Shown here piece by piece: positions 34,947-44,297 of a stretch of 64,000 nucleotides of DNA (within the stretch, counting starts at the first letter, position 1; every line of letters begins with the position of its first letter). A program made the position numbers and the translations under genes. The notes under the pieces are model-generated. The model was given only the letters and a program-made list of their open reading frames with translations, made no database searches and was not told the origin of the DNA. Source of the stretch: Desulfobacterales bacterium. GTDB taxonomy: Bacteria; Desulfobacterota; Desulfobacteria; Desulfobacterales; JAHDSC01. The stretch covers positions 1 to 64,000 of the forward strand of contig JAFGES010000129.1 of assembly GCA_016931455.1 (NCBI GenBank). The letters are read 5' to 3'.

Positions 34947-36344
34947 CTATTCAAACACAAAATCATGGTCTATGACGGTTCCTGCTTTTATAACCGCCGG
35001 AGTATTGCCGCGATTAATTATGTTGACGTTTCCTGTTACTTTTACATTTGATTCAAAGAATACATCGCCTTTGATACGTAAAGATTCACAATGAATTAAA
35101 GATGGGGCTCCTTCTTTGAATCTTTGATCAAAAAAATCGATCTTCCCGTAATATCGAGGATCAAGATCAATCTTTATTGTATATAGTGTTCTCTTCGGGT
35201 TTATAATTAAATTATTCTCTTTCGAAAAAATAAAGCAATCCGACCGAACAGCTAAAAGATCATTACATTTTTTAACAGGAAAAAAACGGGATCTGGGAAC
35301 TTTAATCGCCGTTGCTCCTTCAAAAAGGGATATTGCAGCACCCATGGCCGTTTCAACCTGATATACTTGTGGGCTGGTTTCATCTCTTGGATCCAATGTT
35401 TTCGGATTTAATATCATTGGGAGTTCAATTGTTCGGTGTTTTTCAATGAGGTTTTTTAAAAATTTCAGATTAATCCATAGATTATTGGTATTGAAAAACC
35501 GGAACCGATGAATATCTGTAAAAGCATCAAGTTCCGCCTCCGGGCATTGTGCAATTTCACGCAGAATCAGATGGCCTTTTTTATGTCTAGCGAGATGTCC
35601 CCCTTTTAAATCATCCGGCGTTTTTTCCGCAACCTCCATCATAAATGGAAACCGGTTTTCTGAAAAGTACCCGAGAAGGGATTCATCCATCGTTGCCCCC
35701 AGATTATCCGAATTAGATATAAAGGCATAGATAATACCCTGGTCGAGCAGTTTTTTCAGCATTCCCGAAGTATATAAAGCAGTATAAATGTCCCCATGTC
35801 CCGGAGGATTCCATTCAAGGTCTGAATTTTTAGGCCACGTTGCCGGAACAAGTCCTTCCTTCAATATTTTAGGAAACTTATGTTGTAAGAAGAGCAAAGG
35901 AAATCTAGATGGATTGAGCTTTGAAAGGGCAGCCTGTGTATCTTGATGGGTGCTGAAGCTATTCATCAGCGCCAAGGTGACTTGGTGAGTTTCAGCTTGA
36001 TGTACGGTCAATTCAAGGAATGTTTTCCCGTTTTTGACTTCCAGAAGGGACTTAGCCTTGGTAAGCCCCATACTCGTACCAAGGCCACCGTTTAAAACAA
36101 TCATGACTGAATTCTTTAATGTGTCCCTGCCGGCTTCCGCATAACCTTGAATCTTGTTTAAGCTTTCAATTTCGTTTGGATCTACCGGCACAATGTCCTT
36201 GTCACGGACAAGACCGGTTTCACCTTCAATAATTTGGCGATAATAATAAGCAAAGGTATCAATGACAATGCGGTCAATACCCTCCTTTTCCATTTTTGAA
36301 ACAAAAAAGGAAAGATTTTCGGCGGCATCTAAATATTTCAACAT
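34947..36344 (-). CDS. UTP-glucose-1-phosphate uridylyltransferase (eukaryote-type UDPGP family)
   Basis: 465 aa of the UDPGP family (UGP2-like) rather than the bacterial GalU family. Conserved NGGLGTSMGLTKAKSLLEV nucleotide loop, PPGHGDIYTAL, and ISNSDNLGA are visible, and the C-terminal left-handed beta-helix region is recognisable. It makes UDP-glucose from UTP and glucose-1-phosphate. AGGAAACTT lies near the ATG. Next gene on the same strand (upstream) is ilvE, 44 bp away. Other UDP-sugars as products are possible. Confidence 0.87.
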   Translation of the reverse strand: MLKYLDAAENLSFFVSKMEKEGIDRIVIDTFAYYYRQIIEGETGLVRDKDIVPVDPNEIESLNKIQGYAEAGRDTLKNSVMIVLNGGLGTSMGLTKAKSLLEVKNGKTFLELTVHQAETHQVTLALMNSFSTHQDTQAALSKLNPSRFPLLFLQHKFPKILKEGLVPATWPKNSDLEWNPPGHGDIYTALYTSGMLKKLLDQGIIYAFISNSDNLGATMDESLLGYFSENRFPFMMEVAEKTPDDLKGGHLARHKKGHLILREIAQCPEAELDAFTDIHRFRFFNTNNLWINLKFLKNLIEKHRTIELPMILNPKTLDPRDETSPQVYQVETAMGAAISLFEGATAIKVPRSRFFPVKKCNDLLAVRSDCFIFSKENNLIINPKRTLYTIKIDLDPRYYGKIDFFDQRFKEGAPSLIHCESLRIKGDVFFESNVKVTGNVNIINRGNTPAVIKAGTVIDHDFVFE

Positions 36345-36388
36345 AAGTTTCCTAAAATTCTTTTTTAATTTTTTAACCCGTTGAAATA

Positions 36389-37450
36389 CTAAACCCCCTC
36401 AATCCATCCCATGGTATCTTCCACCCGACCGTACTGAATATCCGTGATGGCTTTGAAAAGCTTATTGGCCACGGGACCTGCTTCACCATTTCCGATAGTT
36501 ATCACCTTATCGCCATATTTTAGTTCGCCGACCGGAGAAATAACCGCAGCGGTACCGGACCCAAAAATTTCTTGAAGTTTTCCGGTTTCATAAGCATTCA
36601 TCACTTCATCAATGCTGATTTTACGTTCGGAAACTTTCATTTTCCATTTTTTTCCCAGAGCGATGGCCGAATCTCTTGTAATACCGGGAAGAATACTGCC
36701 ATTTAGCATGGGCGTAATCAACTCATCATCGATAACAAAAAATATATTCATGGATCCGACTTCTTCAATGTATCGCTGTTCAACACCGTCTAGCCATAAT
36801 ACCTGCGTATAACCGTTTCTGTGCGCTTCTTCACCCGCGTATAAGCTGGCAGCATAGTTACCCGGCGTCTTGGCTTCGCCCAAGCCACCACGGACCGCCC
36901 GAACATAATCCTTTGTAACCCAGATTTTAACCGGATTAAAACCTTCCGGATAATAAGCACCGACCGGTGAAAGGATGATAAATAAAAGATATGTATGGGA
37001 AGCTCGAACTCCCAGAAAAGGATCCATGGCAATAATGGTGGGCCGAATATAAAGAGAAGTTCCCGGAGCTTTCGGAACCCAGTCTTTCTCGACTGCGATT
37101 AACTTTTTTAGAGCATCGAAAATAAAGTCTTCATCAAATTCAGGTATACACAGCGCTTTGGAGGATCGATTCAATCTGGCTATATTATCTTTGGGACGAA
37201 ATAGACGGACAGCACCTGAATCATCCCGAAACGCCTTCAGGCCTTCAAAGACGGCCTGACCATAATGGAGAACCATAGTGGAGGGATCCATATGAATCGG
37301 GGCATATGGCTCGATTCTCGGATTATGCCAGCCTTTTTCAGGGTTATAATCCATATTGAACATATAATCGGTAAACAGTGTTCCAAAGCTCAGCTTTGAA
37401 TTGTCCGGTTTTGCTTTTAATTTATCTGATTTTGTAAGCATCAGCTGCAT
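36389..37450 (-). CDS. ilvE: Branched-chain amino acid aminotransferase
   Basis: 353 aa fold-type IV PLP enzyme (group II branched-chain aminotransferase, the longer form). Motifs: HYGQAVFEGLKAFR, RLNRSSKALCIP, a Lys-bearing PLP site region (GNYAASLYAGEEAHRNGY with the W/GVEQRYIEEVGSMN loop) and FGSGTAAVISPVG. It transfers amino groups between glutamate and Leu, Ile or Val. AGGAGGTTAAG is upstream of the start. It is co-directional with the pyrophosphorylase. Confidence 0.94.
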   Translation of the reverse strand: MQLMLTKSDKLKAKPDNSKLSFGTLFTDYMFNMDYNPEKGWHNPRIEPYAPIHMDPSTMVLHYGQAVFEGLKAFRDDSGAVRLFRPKDNIARLNRSSKALCIPEFDEDFIFDALKKLIAVEKDWVPKAPGTSLYIRPTIIAMDPFLGVRASHTYLLFIILSPVGAYYPEGFNPVKIWVTKDYVRAVRGGLGEAKTPGNYAASLYAGEEAHRNGYTQVLWLDGVEQRYIEEVGSMNIFFVIDDELITPMLNGSILPGITRDSAIALGKKWKMKVSERKISIDEVMNAYETGKLQEIFGSGTAAVISPVGELKYGDKVITIGNGEAGPVANKLFKAITDIQYGRVEDTMGWIEGV

Positions 37451-37542
37451 CTTAACCTCCTGCGTTGAATCCGCAATAATTTAATTTACCATTTTATGTT
37501 TTCAGAAGCTTTCTAATCGTTTGCACTATACAAGTTGCTGCT

Positions 37543-37983
37543 TTAGGATGATCTCCAAAGCCAAAGTCCGGTTGTCTGATCGTAGGATCTTTCCATCGGT
37601 TTTCCAATTAATTCTTGAAGTTCGATTTCACCGGCAAAAATAATGGATTCTGAAAAAAGATGCCCTCCTATTGTTTCTCCTTGCTCATCACCCAAAACAA
37701 TGTGGGCGTGCACAAAGGTTTTTTTATCTTTTATAGAAATGTTGCCCGTACAGGTGATGATTTCTGCAGGGGTTTTCCTGCTAAAAGTAACGTAAACTTG
37801 TTGCTGCTGGTCATAAGCTCCAAGGGTAAATGAAGAAACAGCCCCGATCATCGAAAAGGTTGCCATTTGGATCGAAGCCTCCCTGCAGAAATCTTCGATC
37901 GATTGAATCAGGTCTTTTCCATGTGGAAGACACCCTAAAAGCCGCCGCCCTAATTTATATTCCGAACAATACATTTTTTTCAT
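37543..37983 (-). CDS. PCC (DUF296)-domain protein
   Basis: 146 aa single PCC domain, with LPHGKDLIQSIEDFC, the FSMIGAVSSFTLGAYD core and a HAHIVLGDEQGETIGGHL metal-site-like segment. Bacterial members bind metal and are annotated as putative DNA-binding proteins, but the function is not established. It lies between ilvE and dapA on the same strand, 40 bp after dapA, so it may be read from that transcript. Confidence 0.8.
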   Translation of the reverse strand: MKKMYCSEYKLGRRLLGCLPHGKDLIQSIEDFCREASIQMATFSMIGAVSSFTLGAYDQQQQVYVTFSRKTPAEIITCTGNISIKDKKTFVHAHIVLGDEQGETIGGHLFSESIIFAGEIELQELIGKPMERSYDQTTGLWLWRSS

Positions 37984-38022
37984 TTTTAAAACCTAAGGAA
38001 AAGATCTATTTTATTTATCAAT

Positions 38023-39057
38023 TCAGTAGCTTTCGTAATACAGTCCTTCCCAATTGGAAGGGTTGCTTAAACGATAATCAATCTCAACGCCAAAAAAGTC
38101 TGCAATGGGCTTAAATATTTCAGGAGTATTGGCCTGGATGGCTCTTGCAGTTTTTAAAATCACTTCCAAGCCGTTCTTTGTGATTTTTCCCAATGGTTGC
38201 CGGCATCTCCCGGAAGGCATACCAAGAATTGACATGAGCACTTTCGTTGCAAGTGGATTTCGGGCACGGCATACGACTTCGCCATAAGGCGTTTTTTCCT
38301 TAGTCTGAACCGTCACCAAATCAAAAAGGGGGCTAAGGTTCGTCATCAGCTTTCGGGCTCTTTCTTTATTCCCTTGCCTCAAAAGGTGTACCATTTCAGA
38401 AACCGCACCGGGAGCAATGTTGGAAGCGACCGAAATGACACCCGCAGCTTGTATCTCAGGGTCAACCATCATCTCATAAGTTAACGCATCATCACCGGAT
38501 AGGATGGTAAAATCAGCTCCGCAGAGTTTCCTTGTCTTTTTCATATTTTCAATATTTCCCGTCGCCTCTTTCACCGTATTGACATTCTTAAACTCCTTGT
38601 GAAGAATAGCAATATCGGCCGGTAAAAGCTGAGTACCGGTACGACCGGGTATGATGTAAGGAATGATCTGAATATCCGGAAACTTAGTCGCGATCGGGGC
38701 AATATATTCTCTTCGAATTTCCAGTGAACTGGGTCCATTATAATAGGGATCGACCAATAAGACAGCATCAACTCCGGCATCGGCGGCATGTTTGGTAGCC
38801 AAAAAAGCTTCCTTAGTGTTATTGCTTCCGGTCCCTGCAATACAAAAACATTTATTTCTTGTCCTTTGAGCAATATTTTCGATGATTTTATTATGTTCAT
38901 TCCAGGCCAAAGAGGGACTTTCTCCTGTCGTTCCGACGGCCAATATACCGGATATCCCGTTTTGTATTTGAAAATCAATCAACCGATTAAGACCTTCATA
39001 TTCGACGGTATCATTTTTAAATGGAGTTACAAGCGCTGTGTAACATCCTGTGATCAT
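38023..39057 (-). CDS. dapA: Dihydrodipicolinate synthase family protein (DapA)
   Basis: 344 aa from the ATG at 39057, which has AAGGGGG upstream; the longer open frame to 39123 is not needed. It condenses pyruvate and aspartate semialdehyde in lysine synthesis. Catalytic GTTGES, Tyr in DPYYNGPS, Tyr in PYIIPGRTG and Schiff-base Lys in VKEATGN are present. It is about 50 residues longer than the usual enzyme, the excess being the C-terminal PIADFFGVEIDYRLSNPSNW region. Other aldolases of the family remain possible, but the residues favour DapA. Confidence 0.87.
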   Translation of the reverse strand: MITGCYTALVTPFKNDTVEYEGLNRLIDFQIQNGISGILAVGTTGESPSLAWNEHNKIIENIAQRTRNKCFCIAGTGSNNTKEAFLATKHAADAGVDAVLLVDPYYNGPSSLEIRREYIAPIATKFPDIQIIPYIIPGRTGTQLLPADIAILHKEFKNVNTVKEATGNIENMKKTRKLCGADFTILSGDDALTYEMMVDPEIQAAGVISVASNIAPGAVSEMVHLLRQGNKERARKLMTNLSPLFDLVTVQTKEKTPYGEVVCRARNPLATKVLMSILGMPSGRCRQPLGKITKNGLEVILKTARAIQANTPEIFKPIADFFGVEIDYRLSNPSNWEGLYYESY

Positions 39058-39180
39058 AAAAACCCCCTTTTTTAACAAAATATTATTCCGCAATAAGAAT
39101 CCAGATATCCTAGAATAAACCAAGTAAAAAACGGAACGTATTATGTCAAGGAAAAAGAAAACGAGTTAATAAAAAAAAGA

Positions 39181-39208
39181 GCAACCATCATTTAATAATG
39201 ATGATTGC
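39181..39208 (-). terminator. Intrinsic terminator after cytochrome c3
   Basis: A 12-bp stem (39181-39192 with 39197-39208) with one G-U wobble when read on the minus strand is followed by TCTTTTTTTT. It is 29 bp downstream of the cytochrome stop, and also ends transcripts read before dapA. Confidence 0.85.
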
Positions 39209-39236
39209 CCCTTTTTAACTTAAAACGATATTTTTA

Positions 39237-39692
39237 CTACTTCTTGGGATGGCATTTTGCACAAGTCTGAGGTGCGGTTTTATTCCCGGTCTTTTTATTG
39301 TAATCTTTATGGCAATCAATGCAGTTTGCATGCAGCGCCTCAGCATGGTATTGGGCAATCGCTTCCTTTTTCGAAAGCTTCGGTGCATCCTTTCCCTTTG
39401 GTTTTTGACCTGCCGTTGAGTGACACTCGGCACAGCCCTGAACATCGTCACCTGCTTTCAGTTCAAGTGGTTTCCCAGCCGCATCATGATGGCAATCACC
39501 GCATTTAGCGCCGTATTCCTCAGCATGTTTTTTGTGGGTAAACTCAACAATACCTTTTTTATGCTGGGAATAAATTTTATTTTCCATCTTGATTACATCC
39601 GCCGCGGTCGTACCTGCATAGAGTCCGGCTGAAAAAAACAGAACCGCAATTCCGATAATCGACAGAACCAATAATAAAGATTTTTTATTCAT
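39237..39692 (-). CDS. Class III tetraheme cytochrome c3
   Basis: 151 aa with a signal peptide (about 1-26) and four CxxCH heme sites: CGDCH, CAECH, CIDCH and CAKCH. His-rich FTHKKHAEEYG supplies the axial ligands typical of cytochrome c3, a periplasmic electron carrier paired with hydrogenases and formate dehydrogenases in sulfate reducers. GGGGTGAAATT precedes the ATG. It has its own terminator. The signal is Sec-type, not twin-arginine, so the nearby tat genes are coincidental. Confidence 0.93.
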   Translation of the reverse strand: MNKKSLLLVLSIIGIAVLFFSAGLYAGTTAADVIKMENKIYSQHKKGIVEFTHKKHAEEYGAKCGDCHHDAAGKPLELKAGDDVQGCAECHSTAGQKPKGKDAPKLSKKEAIAQYHAEALHANCIDCHKDYNKKTGNKTAPQTCAKCHPKK

Positions 39693-39816
39693 AATTTCAC
39701 CCCCTTTCCTCTTTCTCTGGTCGTATAATAAGAATAACCAATGACGAAAACACTACCAGGCTTCAATATTTCTGTCAATGACAAACAATACGGGTAAAGT
39801 TAAAAATTTGTAGATA

Positions 39817-40563
39817 TCATGCCTCCCGGCCATCATCATCAGTCTTTTTTCTTCCGAACATTTTTGCCCCTAAGATACTGATTTCATATAACACCATTAA
39901 CGGCAGTGCCATCATAATCTGGGTAACGACATCCGGCGGAGTGATTAAAGCCGCTACGATAAAAAATAAAAGCAACGCATATTTTCTATTCTTTTTTAAA
40001 AATTCGACTGATACAATACCGAGTTTGGCTAAAAATGTAATCACCAATGGAAGCTCAAAAATGAGGCCGAAAGCAATCAAGAGTTTTGAAGCAAAGCTTA
40101 GGTATTCTCGCATCGAGGGAAGCGGCCGGATGATTTCAGATGCAAATCCCAAGAAAAACTTAAACCCATAGGGAAAAACAATAAAATAGCCGAAAAGAGC
40201 GCCTCCTAGGAAAAAAAAAGAAGATAAAAAAACAACCGGAACAAGAAGACGCTTTTCTTTTTCATAAAGTCCCGGCGCGACAAACATCCAGAACTGATAT
40301 AGAATAACCGGTACGGATAGTAGAAGACCTGATAGAAAAGCCACTTTTAAATAAGTAAAAAATGCCTCCGGCAAGCCCGTAAAAACCAATTGATCGCCGG
40401 CGCCCATAACAGCAATCAGGGGCTGTGATAAAAGCGCAAACAGCTTTTCCTTAAAAACGTATGAAATACAAAAACCCACCCCGATCGCCCAAAAACACAC
40501 TATCAGACGCTTTCTCAGTTCTTCCAGGTGCCCGGTAAAAGGAATTTTTTCATCCTGATTCAT
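39817..40563 (-). CDS. tatC: Sec-independent translocase TatC
   Basis: 248 aa with six predicted membrane helices and the conserved N-terminal HLEELRKRL loop, the AFFTYLK and FVAPGLYEKEKR region, and the FGLIFELPLVI helix 4. It is the receptor for twin-arginine signal peptides in the cytoplasmic membrane. AAGGGTTTT lies upstream of the ATG. The TatB-like gene precedes it by 23 bp, so both are one operon. Confidence 0.95.
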   Translation of the reverse strand: MNQDEKIPFTGHLEELRKRLIVCFWAIGVGFCISYVFKEKLFALLSQPLIAVMGAGDQLVFTGLPEAFFTYLKVAFLSGLLLSVPVILYQFWMFVAPGLYEKEKRLLVPVVFLSSFFFLGGALFGYFIVFPYGFKFFLGFASEIIRPLPSMREYLSFASKLLIAFGLIFELPLVITFLAKLGIVSVEFLKKNRKYALLLFFIVAALITPPDVVTQIMMALPLMVLYEISILGAKMFGRKKTDDDGREA

Positions 40564-40586
40564 TTTTTAAAACCCTTCTATGGTCT

Positions 40587-40916
40587 TTACTCGACTTTTT
40601 CCGCAGATTTCAATTTACCGCTATCAATCTCAGGAGCTTTATCAGCGGAAACGGACGGGTTTTGAATTTTACTCTCCGTCTCGTCCGCATCGCTTATGGA
40701 TTTGTTTATATCCGTCTTTGCATCGGAAAGGGTTTTTTTGACATCATTTACCTCATCGCCTATATCCATTGTTTCTTTAAATTCTCTGGTTGCCTTTTTA
40801 AATTCACCGATGGCACGGCCCAAGGATTTTGCTAGATCCGGAAGTTTTTTGGGACCGATGACAATCAACGCAATCGCCAAGATCAAAATCATTTCAGGCA
40901 TACCGATACCGAACAT
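40587..40916 (-). CDS. tatB: Twin-arginine translocase TatA/TatB-type subunit
   Basis: 109 aa. It begins [11 protein letters not shown], a single membrane helix, then the [19 protein letters not shown] amphipathic helix and an acidic tail. The MFGIG start suggests TatB, while the [11 protein letters not shown] hinge is also seen in TatA, so the subtype is uncertain. Partner of TatC. AGGAG precedes the ATG. Only one such subunit is in this window. Confidence 0.85.
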   Translation of the reverse strand: MFGIGMPEMILILAIALIVIGPKKLPDLAKSLGRAIGEFKKATREFKETMDIGDEVNDVKKTLSDAKTDINKSISDADETESKIQNPSVSADKAPEIDSGKLKSAEKVE

Positions 40917-41004
40917 AAAAACTCCTCATGCAATTATCTTTCAGTTAATTCAATTTTAAAGCGTCTATCCGTACTTGCTTTGTTTTGAAGTTTCAAGCTT
41001 CTTA

Positions 41005-42243
41005 TTATGCGTTACAATATATGGTACCGGGTTTTAAGACAAGAAAATATAACTTTCCCATGTGCTGCATATATCCGGCGGCAATTTCAGCATAGGTGCC
41101 ATGACCCCAAAAAAGATCCGCCCGACCCGGCCCCTGAATTGCGCCACCCGTATCGTGATTCAATACAAATCGACTAAAATTTATCCAGCTTTCAATCTCC
41201 TTATCCTTACTAACTAAAGGCTTTTTCGTTTCAATAAAAGATAATGTCGATAAAGGAAACAGTTTCCTGTCCACGGCAAGAGATCGACCCGGAATCAATT
41301 TAACTCCCAGACATCCCAACGGTCCTTCCTTTTCCAGCCTGAAGAAGACATAACTGGAGTTATAATTTAAAATGTTTTCGACCTCCGTTGGATGACTACG
41401 CAAATAAGCACAAATTTTTTGCATGGACATCTCTGATCGAGATATCTTTCCCTTTTCAATCAGCAACTTACCGATACTTCGATAGGGTTGCCCATTGGTC
41501 GTATCATAATGCACATGAATGACTTGATCGTTATCCAACCAAATCTTACCCGAGCCCTGTATTTGCAGAAAAAAAAGATCCACAGGATCTGAAATCCAGG
41601 CAATCGTCCCGGCCTTGTCTTCAAGACAGCCGCCATATTCGATTTCCTTGCGACTATAATAGGGTACGACGGTTTTGTCTGCATAGCGACCGATCAACCG
41701 CTGCCCTTTGAATCGAGAGGAAAATAGTGCCAGGTCAATGGTGACGAGATCATCGGGACGAGCATATATGGGAAATTTATATTTTTCACTTTTATTTAGG
41801 CTTCCTTTTAAAATCGGTTCATAATATCCGGTAAAAAGGACCTGCTCCGATCCGTCTCTTCCGTCCGCCTGATAAACCCAGTAATTTGATTCGATAAATT
41901 TATTTAAATCTTCTATAGATGGTTTTGTTTGAATAAAATTTAAAAAATACTCCAAGGATTGGATCATGTGGGTAGCATCAAACAGATCTTGCCCAAATTC
42001 AAAGCTCTTTTCCGGTGGAACCTTCTTAAGATATGAAATGCTTTGCCGAATACCTTCCTCTAAATCTGCATACCCCATATCATCGGCAAAACGCGGGTAA
42101 TGTGCTGAAGATATCCGCTGAAGTCCCATTTCCCTGCTGATAGAAGGTTTGCTTTTTAAAATCGAGCATCCGGAAAGTGCTATCAACATCGCCGAGGCAA
42201 TGAAAAAAAACAAAAAATTACCGTATAAATAACGATATTTCAT
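41005..42243 (-). CDS. mltA: Membrane-bound lytic transglycosylase A (MltA)
   Basis: 412 aa with a signal peptide ending LSGCS, so a lipoprotein anchored in the outer membrane. The MltA double-psi barrel is followed by the 3D domain, with FTGYYEP, FFLQIQGSG and the catalytic-Asp motif NHDTGGAIQGPGRADLFWG visible. It cleaves peptidoglycan glycan chains. Its start overlaps the rmuC stop by 4 bp (ATGA), showing co-translation. Confidence 0.93.
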   Translation of the reverse strand: MKYRYLYGNFLFFFIASAMLIALSGCSILKSKPSISREMGLQRISSAHYPRFADDMGYADLEEGIRQSISYLKKVPPEKSFEFGQDLFDATHMIQSLEYFLNFIQTKPSIEDLNKFIESNYWVYQADGRDGSEQVLFTGYYEPILKGSLNKSEKYKFPIYARPDDLVTIDLALFSSRFKGQRLIGRYADKTVVPYYSRKEIEYGGCLEDKAGTIAWISDPVDLFFLQIQGSGKIWLDNDQVIHVHYDTTNGQPYRSIGKLLIEKGKISRSEMSMQKICAYLRSHPTEVENILNYNSSYVFFRLEKEGPLGCLGVKLIPGRSLAVDRKLFPLSTLSFIETKKPLVSKDKEIESWINFSRFVLNHDTGGAIQGPGRADLFWGHGTYAEIAAGYMQHMGKLYFLVLKPGTIYCNA

Positions 42244-43769
42244 GAGTCCTTATAAAATTCAACGGTTCGAGTTTTCTTTTCAGCCGGCTCGATAAATAAC
42301 AAATCTTTATCCTCGCTCAAATAAATGCCGAGTTCTTTGAATTTACGGGCGGAAGTAAAAACACGGTGCTCAAGAGACCCTACAGCTTGATTATAGCTAG
42401 TGGTGCAGCGTTCAATATCACGTCCGAGCCTATTCATATGGGTTGCCATCGAACAGAGTCTTTCATACAGTTCACGACCTAATTCACTGATAACTCGTGC
42501 ATTTTCGGTAATGGTTTCCTGGCGCCACCCGAAGGCAATCGTTTTTAAGAGGGAAATCAAAGTAGTAGGTGTCGCAATAATAATATTTTTTTTTACCCCC
42601 TCTTCAATGAGCTGAGGATTCTGCATAAGAGCTGCGCTAAAAAAATTTTCTCCGGGAATAAAGAGAACCACGAATTCCGGTGTCGGTTGAAATTGTGACC
42701 AGTATTCTTTTTGAGCTAATTTTTGAATGTGCGTCTGAACATGTTTCGAATGCGTCAGCAGAAGTCCCTGGCGCTCTTTATCCGTCTCTGCCTCAAGGGC
42801 TTCCAGATACGCCGTCAGCGGCACTTTTGCATCTACGATAATTTGCCGATCCCCTGGAAGGTACACAAGCATGTCCGGCCGCATCAAACCATCTTTCGTA
42901 GAGGTTGACTGTTGCTCAAAAAAATCACATTGGTTCATCATACCGGAAATTTCAGCCACACGTTTCAGTGTAATTTCTCCCCATCGTCCACGCACATGCG
43001 GAACATGAAGTGCCCTGACAAGCTTTCCGGTTTCCTTTTGTAGGTTAAACTGGGTTTGAATAAGAGAATTCAATTGCTCCGAAAGTCCGCCGTAGGCTTG
43101 TTCCCGCGAGAGTTCCATGGCCCGGACTTGATCATCATATCGCAGCAAGGCTTCCTTAATAGGCTGCACAATATCTTTAAGCTCTTTGCCTTGAAGATCA
43201 AAGTCTCTTTTGGCCCCATCAAGATACCTTGCAAGTGTGGTTTTAGCTAGATCAAGGAAGGACTGGTTATTTTCCCGCAATGCAGAAGCGGAAATAGCCT
43301 TATAGGAATCGGCCATATTATTACGAATATCCTCTAACAAAGCGAGTTTTTCTTTGACCTCAATACGTTCTTTAGCGATAATCGTTTCGAGTTTTGCCTG
43401 CCGTCTTCTCAGATCGCTAATCGTTGTATTAAGGTTAGCAATCTCTTGTTTCTGCTCTTGGATCGTATTTTTAAGATCACTCATCTGGTCCAGTTTGCTT
43501 AAAGCCGCCACACGTTCTTTGGAAATTTCAAAAAGTTCTTGACTAAGCGATTTAACTTCCTCTTCGGACCGCTGAATCATCATTTTTAATTTGTTAAGCT
43601 CTGTGGATTTATTGCGGACAATTTCGCAAAGGCCGGCGATTTTTGACCTGTTTTCGATCATTGAGGCCGAAAATCGGTCTGCAAACTTTGATCTGGCAAT
43701 TAACCAGCCGACTAAAAAACCGGTTGCGCTACCGGTTATAAAAAGAGCTGTGTACTCAATCGAATTCAT
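42240..43769 (-). CDS. rmuC: DNA recombination protein RmuC homolog
   Basis: 509 aa. A membrane segment at about 7-24, a long coiled coil (about 50-160) and the RmuC domain with HVRGRWGEITLKR and the FIPGENFFSAAL region are visible. RmuC proteins limit recombination-mediated inversion; the domain is nuclease-fold related. MltA overlaps its stop, and moaC lies 3 bp upstream of its start, so the moaC-rmuC-mltA genes are tightly packed. Confidence 0.9.
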   Translation of the reverse strand: MNSIEYTALFITGSATGFLVGWLIARSKFADRFSASMIENRSKIAGLCEIVRNKSTELNKLKMMIQRSEEEVKSLSQELFEISKERVAALSKLDQMSDLKNTIQEQKQEIANLNTTISDLRRRQAKLETIIAKERIEVKEKLALLEDIRNNMADSYKAISASALRENNQSFLDLAKTTLARYLDGAKRDFDLQGKELKDIVQPIKEALLRYDDQVRAMELSREQAYGGLSEQLNSLIQTQFNLQKETGKLVRALHVPHVRGRWGEITLKRVAEISGMMNQCDFFEQQSTSTKDGLMRPDMLVYLPGDRQIIVDAKVPLTAYLEALEAETDKERQGLLLTHSKHVQTHIQKLAQKEYWSQFQPTPEFVVLFIPGENFFSAALMQNPQLIEEGVKKNIIIATPTTLISLLKTIAFGWRQETITENARVISELGRELYERLCSMATHMNRLGRDIERCTTSYNQAVGSLEHRVFTSARKFKELGIYLSEDKDLLFIEPAEKKTRTVEFYKDS

Positions 43770-43772
43770 TGG

Positions 43773-44258
43773 CTAATTGTTGTTTTCTCTGACAAACGTT
43801 CCGCTTTTACCCCCTGATTTTTCGACAAGATATATATTGGAAATACTCATGGTGCGGTCATATGATTTACACATATCATAGATTGTAAGGGCAGCTATCG
43901 ATACCGCCGTCAAAGCCTCCATTTCAACACCTGTTCTTTCTATAATTCGAACCGTTGCTTCGATCCGAATCGAATTTGTTTCTTTATCCGGGTAAAACTC
44001 AATTGCGATATGGGTCATATTCAGAGGATGACACATGGGAATAAGTTCCGAAGTTCTTTTAGCTGCCATAAGACCGGCTATTCGGGCTGTTTCAAGTACA
44101 TTTCCCTTTTTTATGTTAAGACGATAAATATTTTCAAAGGTAGCCGAATTCATAGAAATGACGCCTTGAGCCACCGCAACCCGCAGCGTCGGCTCTTTGA
44201 CGGACACATCTACCATCCGTACTCGGCCCTGATGATCGATATGCGTAAATGCCGGCAT
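43773..44258 (-). CDS. moaC: Cyclic pyranopterin monophosphate synthase MoaC
   Basis: 161 aa, normal length. MVDVSVKEPTLRVA, the PMCHPL active-site loop (about 75-80) and the GVEMEALTAVS...DMCKSYD segment are intact. Acts after MoaA in molybdopterin synthesis, converting cyclized GTP to cPMP. It is the third of a molybdenum-cofactor set with a MoaE-like protein and MobA upstream on the same strand. Confidence 0.96.
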   Translation of the reverse strand: MPAFTHIDHQGRVRMVDVSVKEPTLRVAVAQGVISMNSATFENIYRLNIKKGNVLETARIAGLMAAKRTSELIPMCHPLNMTHIAIEFYPDKETNSIRIEATVRIIERTGVEMEALTAVSIAALTIYDMCKSYDRTMSISNIYLVEKSGGKSGTFVRENNN

Positions 44259-44297
44259 AAAAAAATTCCTTTTAATCGATTTTAAACGTCCGGTTCG

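Noticed and set aside
39237-40916. Cytochrome c3 as a Tat substrate of the neighbouring tat genes
   Set aside because: The cytochrome signal peptide lacks a twin-arginine motif and has its own terminator, so proximity is taken as chance.
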